This document shows, in pieces, positions 1 through 5,177 of a stretch of 5,177 bases of DNA. The position numbers and the translations under genes are program-made. How positions within the stretch are numbered: position 1 is the stretch's first letter; each line of letters starts with the position of its first letter. The notes under the pieces are model-generated. The model was not told the DNA's origin and made no database searches. It worked only from the letters and a program-made list of their open reading frames with translations. Source of the DNA: Candidatus Bathyarchaeota archaeon (GTDB taxonomy: Archaea; Thermoproteota; Bathyarchaeia; TCS64); contig JAFGTA010000086.1 in the NCBI GenBank assembly GCA_016934355.1, forward strand, positions 1-5,177. Reading direction: 5' to 3'.

Positions 1-1
1 C

Positions 2-544
2 GAGGCCATAACCATCCCGGAGGACGAGTACCCACAGTTCGACGCCGAGCTCTGCCAAAGCTGCGGCCTATGCGTAAGCAGCTGCCCCACGCGGGCGCTT
101 GAGACCCCCAACTACGGGTACGACCTCATCGACACACAGGTGGAGGCCATACTCAGCGAGAAAGGCGACGAGCCCCTCATCATCGGTTTCTGCTGCGACG
201 ACTGCGGCTACAACCTGCTGGACACGGCGGGCTTCACCGGCAAGACCTACACAAGCGGCTTCGTCCCGGTGTACGTGAACTGCATGAGCAACCTGAGCCT
301 AAGAAACGTGCTCAACGCGGTGCGCCGCGGAGCCGACGCCGTCATGCTGGTGGGCTGCGTCAAGGACAGGTGCCACTTCCTGAAGGGCACCAAGCGCAGC
401 AAGGGCCAGATGCAGATCATAGAGGAGTTCTTCAAGATGACGGGCGTCGAGACCCCCATCAGGATACTGGAGTCAAGCGGCTCCATGGTCACCCAGTTCC
501 TAGAGGCGCTGGGTGAGCTGGAGGCGGCGCTGGAGGAGGCATAG
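2..544 (+). CDS. Ferredoxin [4Fe-4S] + MvhD-type iron-sulfur protein, C-terminal part (5' truncated)
   Basis: The reading frame is open from the window edge, so the true start lies upstream; the GTG at 140 is internal because it would cut off a ferredoxin motif. Counting from the first full codon, residues 18-28 hold a CxxCxxCxxxCP [4Fe-4S] motif (C18, C21, C24, C28). The residues at the very edge (EAITI) look like those that follow the CP of a preceding cluster, so a two-cluster ferredoxin domain is likely. Residues about 58-175 form an MvhD-type domain, with CCxxC (C64, C65, C68), C94, and GC....CHF (C119, C124). By family knowledge, MvhD domains bind [2Fe-2S] and carry electrons from a hydrogenase or other dehydrogenase to HdrA. 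The protein is probably cytoplasmic, as no membrane segment is visible. It lies 2 bases before hdrA in the same operon. The visible part resembles the last ~220 residues of that HdrA, so the whole gene could be a second HdrA-MvhD fusion or a short ferredoxin-MvhD protein; the window cannot decide. Confidence 0.85.
   Translation, partial: EAITIPEDEYPQFDAELCQSCGLCVSSCPTRALETPNYGYDLIDTQVEAILSEKGDEPLIIGFCCDDCGYNLLDTAGFTGKTYTSGFVPVYVNCMSNLSLRNVLNAVRRGADAVMLVGCVKDRCHFLKGTKRSKGQMQIIEEFFKMTGVETPIRILESSGSMVTQFLEALGELEAALEEA
532..539 (+). promoter_or_regulatory. Ribosome binding site of hdrA
   Basis: The sequence GGAGGAGG lies inside the last codons of the upstream gene, 7 bases before the ATG at 547. 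It matches the archaeal/bacterial anti-Shine-Dalgarno sequence well and supports that ATG as the start. Its position implies that translation of the two genes is coupled. Confidence 0.75.
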
Positions 545-546
545 AG

Positions 547-2940
547 ATGAGGATAGGAGTAGTCATATCGCCGTGGGGCACCAGCCCGGACACGACCGCC
601 AAGGTCGGCGGCCTAGCAGTCTACGCGGAGACGCTGCCCTACGTGGCGGCGGTGAACGCCGGGTACTACGGCCCAACCGAGAAAGACCTGGCGAAGTTCA
701 AGAAGTGGATCAAGGAAAGCAAGGTGGACCGCGTCGTCTTCGCGTCCTGCAGGCCACGCCTGTTCAAGGAGGCGTACAGGAGCGCCGCCGTCGACGTGGG
801 CGTCAACAAGTACCTCATCGAGGTCGTGGACATCAGCGAGCTCTGCGCCGCCGAGGCAGGCGACGAGATACTCGCCGAGAAGGCCAAGATACTGTTGAGG
901 GCGGCGGTGAACCGCGTCGGCAGCCTGGAGGAGGTAAAGTCACAGAGGATACCCGTCGAGCAGGCAGCCCTCGTCATAGGAGGCGGACTCGTAGGCATGG
1001 AGGCGGCCATCAGGCTCGCAGACCAGGGCTACAAGGTTCACCTCGTGGAGAAGCAGCCATGGCTGGGCGGCAAGACGCCTCAGCTGGGCACATGCTTCCC
1101 GTCGCAAGACTGCGGCAACTGCATAGCGCCGTTCCACGGCGAGCTTCACAGGCGCTGCATGTACAGGAGCCCCGTGGCTCAGCACCCCAACGTAGAGCTG
1201 CACACCCTCAGCAAGCTGAAGAAGCTTGTGGGCGTCGTCGGTAACTTCCGAGCCTTCATCGAGACGGAGCCAAGGTACATCGACGCCGAGAAGTGCATCG
1301 GCTGCGGCGTCTGCGAGGAACTCTGCGAGGGCGAGGCCCCCAACGAGTTCGACCTGGGCCTCAGCAAGAGGAAGGCCGTCTACATACCGAGCAACCAGAG
1401 CCTGCCGAGGATTCCCTACATGGACAGGGAGAGCTGCGGCAACGCTGAAGAGCTCGCCGAGGCGTGCCCAGTCGGAGCCATAGACCTTGGCATGGAGAAG
1501 ACGGAGAAGATACTCAAGGTGGGCACCGTGATCGTGGCCACCGGGTTCGACATGTACGAACCCAAGGGCATGTACGGCTACGGAGAGTACCCGGACGTCA
1601 CCACACAGCTACACCTCGCACGGCTGCTGGACATGAGCGGCCCAACAGGAGGCGCGTTGAAGCGGCTAAGCGACGGCGAGAAGCCGGAGAAGGTGGTCAT
1701 GGTGCAGTGCGTCGGCAGCCGCGACCCCCGCATCCACGAGTACTGTAGCAGGATATGCTGCGGCATCGCCGTGAAGCACTCGCTTGACATCAAGAAGCGG
1801 TGGCCCGACGTCGACGTCACCATACTGCACAAGGACATCAGGCTAAACGGCAAGGACTATGAACGGTTCTACTACGAGGCAGAGGAGCTCGGCGTCAAGC
1901 TCGTAAGAGGCGAGGCCGGCTCGGTCACCGAGCAGAAGGGAGGGTTCGTCTTCCACTACACCGACGAGTTCGACGAGCCCGCGGAGCTGGAGGCAGACAT
2001 GGTGGTGCTCAGCAACGGCACGGAGGCATCCGCAGGCAACGAGGCGCTCGCCAAGGCACTTGGCGTCGACCTGAACCCTGACGGGTTCCTCAACGAGAAG
2101 CACCCCAAGCTCAGCCCCGTGGAGACCAACATCGGTGGAGTCTACATCGCGGGCGCCTGTCAGGGACCCATGGACATCCAGCACAGCATGAACCAGGTGC
2201 TCTACGCCACCAGCAAGGCGTCAACCCTGCTAGGTAAGAAGGAGATCGAGGTAGAGCTCACCAAGGCCATCGTCGACGAGGACAAGTGCGTGGGCTGCGG
2301 CGCCTGCGCCTCCGCGTGCCCCTTCGATGCCATAACGTGGAGCGACTTCGGGCAACCCGTGGTGAACGTCGAGGCGTGCACAGGCTGCGGCATATGCGCC
2401 GCGACCTGCCCCGTCGCCGCCATGCAGCTCAGGCTGTTCAGGGACGAGCAGGTGCTCCCAGCCATCGAGGGGCTGCTGAAGCCCACGAAGTGGCTGGAGG
2501 ACCGGGACGAGCCCGTCATCGTGGCCTTCGCGTGCGAGGGCGCCGCGGGCTACGCCTCGGAGCTGGCTAACCAGATGGGGATGAAGATGCCGGACAACGT
2601 GCGGTTCCTCAAGGTGCCGTGCTCGGGCAGGCTGGACGCCCTCCACTTTATGAAGGCGTTCGACCTAGGCGCAGACGGCGTCGTCGTCTTCGCGTGTCCG
2701 GAGGACCAGTGCCACTACGTCGACGGAAGCAGGAAGGCCGAGGACCGCGTCACCTATATGAAGAAGACGCTGGACGTCCTCGGCGTCGGAGGGGACAGGC
2801 TGGGCATATACAACGTGAACAGCTGCGAACCTGACCGTTTGGTGGCTCTGGCGACGGCTTTCGCCGAAAAGATCGGTGCAAAGCCTGCTGCGCCAAAACA
2901 GGCTTCCATGGACAAGAAAAACACCTTTTTTCCCTTATAA
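547..2940 (+). CDS. hdrA: Heterodisulfide reductase subunit A-like flavoprotein fused to an MvhD domain
   Basis: This is a 797-residue soluble FAD/Fe-S electron-transfer protein. HdrA proteins take part in flavin-based electron bifurcation or confurcation among ferredoxin, a hydrogenase/dehydrogenase and HdrBC-type partners. Domains in order: N-terminal HdrA domain (1-135); FAD-binding Rossmann motif GGGLVG (145-150); a Cys-rich loop (C183, C189, C192, C204); an inserted ferredoxin domain (245-315) with one full motif (C250, C253, C256, C260) and one broken motif (C297, C307 only); the rest of the thioredoxin-reductase-like fold, with VQCVGSRD (386-393), YCSRICC (399-405) and the second flavin motif GACQGPMDI (536-544); a C-terminal two-cluster ferredoxin (C581, C584, C587, C591; C611, C614, C617, C621); and an MvhD domain (about 655-775) with C663, C692, C717 and C722. 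The ATG has a strong ribosome site. Length fits an HdrA of about 650 residues plus MvhD. QmoB of sulfate reducers has a similar fusion, but no Qmo partner is visible. Unusual: the N-terminal CxCG motif is replaced by SPWG. The physiological partners are unknown. Confidence 0.93.
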   Translation: MRIGVVISPWGTSPDTTAKVGGLAVYAETLPYVAAVNAGYYGPTEKDLAKFKKWIKESKVDRVVFASCRPRLFKEAYRSAAVDVGVNKYLIEVVDISELCAAEAGDEILAEKAKILLRAAVNRVGSLEEVKSQRIPVEQAALVIGGGLVGMEAAIRLADQGYKVHLVEKQPWLGGKTPQLGTCFPSQDCGNCIAPFHGELHRRCMYRSPVAQHPNVELHTLSKLKKLVGVVGNFRAFIETEPRYIDAEKCIGCGVCEELCEGEAPNEFDLGLSKRKAVYIPSNQSLPRIPYMDRESCGNAEELAEACPVGAIDLGMEKTEKILKVGTVIVATGFDMYEPKGMYGYGEYPDVTTQLHLARLLDMSGPTGGALKRLSDGEKPEKVVMVQCVGSRDPRIHEYCSRICCGIAVKHSLDIKKRWPDVDVTILHKDIRLNGKDYERFYYEAEELGVKLVRGEAGSVTEQKGGFVFHYTDEFDEPAELEADMVVLSNGTEASAGNEALAKALGVDLNPDGFLNEKHPKLSPVETNIGGVYIAGACQGPMDIQHSMNQVLYATSKASTLLGKKEIEVELTKAIVDEDKCVGCGACASACPFDAITWSDFGQPVVNVEACTGCGICAATCPVAAMQLRLFRDEQVLPAIEGLLKPTKWLEDRDEPVIVAFACEGAAGYASELANQMGMKMPDNVRFLKVPCSGRLDALHFMKAFDLGADGVVVFACPEDQCHYVDGSRKAEDRVTYMKKTLDVLGVGGDRLGIYNVNSCEPDRLVALATAFAEKIGAKPAAPKQASMDKKNTFFPL

Positions 2941-2960
2941 TATTCATTCTGTACAGTTTT
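2926..2960 (+). terminator. Possible T-rich terminator overlapping the end of hdrA
   Basis: A run of six T at 2926-2931 falls inside the last codons of hdrA (Phe-Phe). It is followed by AT-rich sequence, an 8-base palindrome CTGTACAG (2949-2956) and TTTT (2957-2960). Archaeal termination often needs only T-rich tracts. The next gene has its own promoter about 60 bases further on, so a transcript end here is reasonable, but there is no strong hairpin. Confidence 0.4.
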
Positions 2961-3017
2961 CAGCGTGTTTCGGCGCATGTCTCATTATAGTATTTATGGT
3001 CATAGGATTATTCTCAT

Positions 3018-3029
3018 AAGCTATATATA
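3018..3029 (+). promoter_or_regulatory. TATA box of gdhA
   Basis: The sequence AAGCTATATATA, in an AT-rich gap, is an archaeal TATA-like element centred near 3025. With the usual 25-base offset, transcription would start near 3050, giving a leader of about 22 bases that contains the AGGTGA ribosome site at 3060-3065. This indicates that gdhA is transcribed separately from hdrA. The purine-rich BRE normally found just upstream is weak here. The sequence TATAGTATTTAT at 2986-2997 is a less likely alternative. Confidence 0.65.
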
Positions 3030-3059
3030 GTCAATACGAGTTTCGTTACCCGACTTACT

Positions 3060-3065
3060 AGGTGA
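3060..3065 (+). promoter_or_regulatory. Ribosome binding site that fixes the TTG start of gdhA
   Basis: AGGTGA is a perfect 6-base match to the complement of the 16S 3' tail and sits 6 bases before the TTG at 3072. The TGA within it (3063-3065) is also an in-frame stop for gdhA, so no earlier start is possible. Confidence 0.8.
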
Positions 3066-3071
3066 AGTCCT

Positions 3072-4418
3072 TTGGATAAGTACATAGAGAGCGTTTATGA
3101 AAGTTTGAAGGCTAAGGACCCTCTCCAGAAGGAGTTCCATCAGGCCGCTTTTGAGGTTCTGGAAACTCTTGAGCCCGTTGTCAAGAAGTTCCCCGAGTTC
3201 CAAGAGAACAAGATCCTTGAGAGGATCGTTGAGCCTGAGCGGATCATTCAGTTCCGTGTCCCGTGGAAGGACAAGAACGGAAAGATCCAGCTAAACAGGG
3301 GCTTTAGAGTACAGTACAACAGCGCCATCGGACCCTACAAGGGCGGGTTCAGGTTCCACCCAACGGTATACCTGGGCCTTATGAAGTTCCTGGGTTTCGA
3401 GCAGACGTTCAAGAACGCCTTGACCGGCCTACCCATGGGCGGCGCGAAGGGCGGCTCCGACTTCGACCCCAAGGGTAAGACCGACGGAGAGGTCGAGAAC
3501 TTCTGCCACAGTTTTATCTCCGAGATATACAGGCACATTGGCCAGTTCACCGACGTCCCCGCTGGTGACATCGGCGTAGGCGGCCGTGAGATCGGCTACA
3601 TGTACGCCATGTACAGGAAGATCACAAACCTGCACGGCACATGCGTGCTGACCGGCAAGGGCCACGGATGGGGCGGTTCACTCATCAGGCCTCAGGCGAC
3701 AGGGTACGGAGACGTGTACTTCTGCCAGGAGATGCTGAAGACCAAGAAGCAGGACATGAAGGGCAAGGTCGTCGCAATCAGCGGCTCGGGCAACGTCGCC
3801 CAGTACGCCGCAGAGAAGTGTCTGCAGCTAGGCGCCAAGGTCGTCACGATGAGCGACTCGGCTGGAACAGTCTACGATCCGGCTGGAATCGACCGTAAGA
3901 AGCTTGACTACATCTTCGAGCTGAAGCAGGTCAAGAGAGGCAGGATCAAGGAGTACGCCGAGAAGTACAACGTCGAGTACGCCGACAAGGCTAGGCCGTG
4001 GAACTACAAGGCCGATATTGCCCTACCGTGCGCGACGCAGAACGAGCTCGACAAGAAAGACGCGCAGAAGCTCATCGACAACGGCGTGATCGCCGTCGGA
4101 GAGGGCGCCAACATGCCTACCACACCCGAGGCAGTGACTCTCTTCCTGGAGCACAAGGTTCTCTTCTCGCCGGGCAAGGCCAGCAACGCAGGCGGCGTCG
4201 CCACAAGCGGACTGGAGATGGCTCAGAACAGCCAGAGATACTTCTGGAGCGCTGAGGAGGTAGACCAGAAGCTGCACCAGATAATGGTGAACATCCACAG
4301 CAACGCCTACGAGACCTCTAAGCTATTCGGTCAGCCTGGAAACTACGTAATGGGCGCGAACATCGCGGGCTTCCTGCAGGTAGCCAAGGCGATGGTCGCC
4401 ATGGGCTACCTAGCCTAA
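3072..4418 (+). CDS. gdhA: Glutamate dehydrogenase, hexameric GdhA type
   Basis: This 448-residue cytoplasmic enzyme catalyses reversible reductive amination of 2-oxoglutarate with ammonia to glutamate, using NAD(P)H. Its length is almost that of E. coli GdhA (447), and many blocks match that family: EPERIIQFRVPW (54-65), SAIGPYKGG (84-92), KFLGFEQTFKNAL (105-117), PMGGAKGGSDFDPKGK (121-136), DVPAGDIGVGGREIG (161-175), CATQNELD (320-327) and GEGANMPTT (343-351). By analogy with clostridial GDH, K90 and K114 bind substrate, K126 is the catalytic lysine, D166 is the catalytic acid and S379 contacts the substrate. The dinucleotide loop is GSGNVA (238-243), followed by SDS (261-263), as in NADP-type enzymes; NADP preference is an inference. 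The TTG start follows from the ribosome site and an in-frame stop at 3063. Oddities: RPEATGYG reads RPQATGYG (Q208), and the first ~60 codons use more T-ending codons than the rest. It has its own promoter and terminator. Similarity to the bacterial form suggests possible transfer from bacteria. Confidence 0.97.
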   Translation: MDKYIESVYESLKAKDPLQKEFHQAAFEVLETLEPVVKKFPEFQENKILERIVEPERIIQFRVPWKDKNGKIQLNRGFRVQYNSAIGPYKGGFRFHPTVYLGLMKFLGFEQTFKNALTGLPMGGAKGGSDFDPKGKTDGEVENFCHSFISEIYRHIGQFTDVPAGDIGVGGREIGYMYAMYRKITNLHGTCVLTGKGHGWGGSLIRPQATGYGDVYFCQEMLKTKKQDMKGKVVAISGSGNVAQYAAEKCLQLGAKVVTMSDSAGTVYDPAGIDRKKLDYIFELKQVKRGRIKEYAEKYNVEYADKARPWNYKADIALPCATQNELDKKDAQKLIDNGVIAVGEGANMPTTPEAVTLFLEHKVLFSPGKASNAGGVATSGLEMAQNSQRYFWSAEEVDQKLHQIMVNIHSNAYETSKLFGQPGNYVMGANIAGFLQVAKAMVAMGYLA

Positions 4419-4426
4419 AACCCATA

Positions 4427-4446
4427 CTCTTTCTTTTTATTCTTTT
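4427..4446 (+). terminator. Pyrimidine-rich terminator of gdhA
   Basis: A 20-base tract that is all C or T except for one A, with runs of three to five T, begins 8 bases after the gdhA stop codon. It has no stable hairpin, which suits archaeal intrinsic termination. A second run of six T at 4484-4489 may serve as a backup. Confidence 0.6.
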
Positions 4447-4456
4447 AATCAGTCGG

Positions 4457-4473
4457 CTATAGATAGACTATAG
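4457..4473 (+). repeat. Paired CTATAG motif in the gdhA-nitroreductase gap
   Basis: Two copies of the self-palindromic hexamer CTATAG (4457-4462 and 4468-4473) are separated by 5 bases, so they repeat every 11 bases, about one helical turn. They could form a short stem after the gdhA terminator, a protein-binding site, or simply reflect AT-rich chance. No function can be assigned. Confidence 0.35.
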
Positions 4474-4491
4474 TAAAACGCACTTTTTTCA

Positions 4492-4535
4492 TCGTTCACG
4501 AGTAAGCGAAGAATTGACGTTTCTCGGTTTACCGA
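4492..4535 (+). promoter_or_regulatory. Two small related inverted repeats upstream of the nitroreductase promoter (possible operators)
   Basis: TCGTTCACGA (4492-4501, arms TCGT/ACGA) and TCGGTTTACCGA (4524-4535, arms TCGGT/ACCGA) are perfect short dyads, each with a 2-base spacer and related half-sites. Their centres are 33 bases apart, close to three helical turns. The second ends 6 bases before the TATA box, so a bound protein could affect TBP/TFB binding. The arms are short, and no regulator gene is visible. Confidence 0.35.
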
Positions 4536-4540
4536 CACAT

Positions 4541-4548
4541 CTTATATC
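4541..4548 (+). promoter_or_regulatory. TATA box of the nitroreductase gene
   Basis: CTTATATC, centred near 4545, is the best TATA-like element in the gap. The usual spacing predicts transcription from about 4570, just before the cluster of possible start codons (TTG 4572, GTG 4575, TTG 4584). The mRNA would therefore have little or no leader. Confidence 0.55.
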
Positions 4549-4583
4549 GGGCAGAGTAATGATCACAGCAGTTGGTGAAACCG

Positions 4584-5177
4584 TTGAAAGGAACAGGCAG
4601 AGAGTTCATGGAGAAGACCCATTACAAGTACCTTGACAAGTCAGACCAGGTGAAGGGGCTGCCGCAGCCGCCGCTGGCGCTGCCCCCTGTAGAGGGTAAG
4701 CCTATACACCGGCTGCCCGACCCGAAGAAGACGCCGAGGCAGCCCGTGGACCTGTGGGACGCGATAAACAACCGCGTAAGCGTCAGGGCGTACAGCGGGG
4801 AGCCCCTGAGCCTGAGTGAGCTCAGCTACCTGCTGTGGTGCACCCAGGGGGTGAAGGAGGAGACGAGCCGCCCCGCGACCCTCCGCACCGTCCCCAGCGC
4901 GGGCTCCAGACACTGCTTCGAGACCTATGTGCTCGTGAACAGGGTCGAGGGCCTCGCTGCGGGCCTCTACCGATTCCTAGCGACCGACCACAGTCTGCAG
5001 GAGGTGGACATGGACCCGGGGATAGCGGAGAAGGTGACTCAGGCGTGCTTCAACCAGCGGTTCGTGCTGCAGTCGGCGGCCACGTTCATCTGGACCGCTG
5101 TTGCTTACAGGATGATGTGGAGGTACGGCGAGCGCGGCTTCAGGTATATGCACTTGGACGCGGGGCACGTCTGCCAG
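4584..5177 (+). CDS. Nitroreductase-family FMN oxidoreductase, SagB-like (3' truncated)
   Basis: The first 198 residues are visible, and the frame is still open at the window end. Nitroreductase-fold proteins bind FMN and carry out NAD(P)H-dependent reductions or FMN-dependent dehydrogenations; the substrate here is unknown. The visible motifs are an N-terminal extension GREFMEKTHYKYL (5-17) and GLPQPPLALP (25-34), known from archaeal and anaerobe members; the FMN-binding-type NRVSVRAYS (63-71); LSYLLWCTQG (80-89); VPSAGSRH.FETYV (103-116); and YGERGFRYMHLDAGHVCQ (181-198), a pattern typical of SagB-type dehydrogenases. The start is uncertain. TTG 4584 has GGTGA at 4574-4578, the same layout as gdhA. 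GTG 4575 would give a leaderless start that adds MKPL before the GTGREF stretch. ATG 4608 would delete the conserved GREF residues and is less likely. No membrane segment or signal peptide is seen. It has its own promoter, and no partner genes are visible downstream. Confidence 0.88.
   Translation, partial: MKGTGREFMEKTHYKYLDKSDQVKGLPQPPLALPPVEGKPIHRLPDPKKTPRQPVDLWDAINNRVSVRAYSGEPLSLSELSYLLWCTQGVKEETSRPATLRTVPSAGSRHCFETYVLVNRVEGLAAGLYRFLATDHSLQEVDMDPGIAEKVTQACFNQRFVLQSAATFIWTAVAYRMMWRYGERGFRYMHLDAGHVCQ

Noticed and set aside
140..544. GTG at 140 as the start of the first gene
   Set aside because: The frame is open back to the window edge and the upstream part encodes a clear CxxCxxCxxxCP ferredoxin motif, so this GTG is an internal Val.
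513..1244. A 243-codon open frame overlapping the start of hdrA on the same strand
   Set aside because: Its product is extremely arginine-rich with no recognisable domain, as expected for an off-frame reading of GC-rich DNA; the hdrA frame explains the stretch.
2230..2646. A 138-codon open frame on the minus strand inside hdrA
   Set aside because: It lies opposite the ferredoxin and MvhD domains of hdrA, has no family motif, and reflects the scarcity of stop codons in GC-rich DNA.
547..2940. Assignment as QmoB of sulfate reducers
   Set aside because: The HdrA-MvhD fusion is similar, but the N-terminal domain reads like HdrA, no qmoA or qmoC is in view, and nothing indicates sulfate reduction.
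2941..3071. A small RNA, riboswitch or tRNA in the hdrA-gdhA gap
   Set aside because: No cloverleaf or extended stem was found; the gap is explained by a T-rich end, a TATA box and a ribosome site.
4559..4636. A small ORF beginning at ATG 4559
   Set aside because: The predicted transcription start (about 4570) lies downstream of its ATG, it has no ribosome site, and its product shows no known motif.
4641..5168. Two minus-strand open frames opposite the nitroreductase
   Set aside because: They are antisense shadows; the plus-strand frame has strong SagB/nitroreductase motifs throughout.
1..5177. CRISPR array, insertion sequence or attachment site
   Set aside because: No spaced direct repeats, transposase motif or terminal inverted repeats were seen anywhere in the window.

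Overview
The window most likely comes from an archaeon. Coding DNA is GC-rich, with frequent AGG (Arg) and ATA (Ile) codons, and the gaps between transcription units are short and AT-rich. Two of these gaps carry archaeal TATA-box-like sequences at sensible distances from the next gene. Ribosome sites are GGAGG or AGGTGA, matching the archaeal 16S tail, and T-rich tracts without strong hairpins follow the genes. I cannot fix the lineage. No methanogenesis gene is visible, and a Bathyarchaeia/TACK or Thermoplasmata-like source are both possible.

Layout, all on the + strand. (1) 2-544: the 3' end of a gene encoding a ferredoxin [4Fe-4S] domain followed by an MvhD-type [2Fe-2S] domain. (2) 547-2940: a 797-residue HdrA (heterodisulfide reductase A-like flavoprotein) fused at its C-terminus to a second MvhD-type domain. 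It starts 2 bases after the previous stop and is surely co-transcribed. (3) 2941-3071: an intergenic gap with a strong TATA box and an AGGTGA ribosome site. (4) 3072-4418: a complete hexameric glutamate dehydrogenase of the bacterial/E. coli GdhA type, starting at TTG. (5) 4419-4583: a gap with a pyrimidine-rich terminator, small inverted repeats and a second TATA box. (6) 4584-5177: the 5' part of an FMN nitroreductase of the SagB-like branch, cut by the window end.

The first two genes form the electron-transfer module. HdrA proteins pass electrons between FAD and chains of Fe-S clusters, often by flavin-based electron bifurcation, and MvhD domains link them to a hydrogenase or other dehydrogenase. 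Having two proteins that each end in ferredoxin plus MvhD is a partial internal duplication. The HdrA copy also differs from textbook HdrA: N-terminal cysteines are missing, one ferredoxin cluster has lost two of its four ligands, and an insertion near the flavin domain brings extra cysteines. gdhA and the nitroreductase each have their own promoter and need not act with the Hdr genes. The most interesting signals are the remodelled Fe-S wiring of HdrA, the duplicated MvhD modules, and paired small inverted repeats upstream of the nitroreductase promoter.
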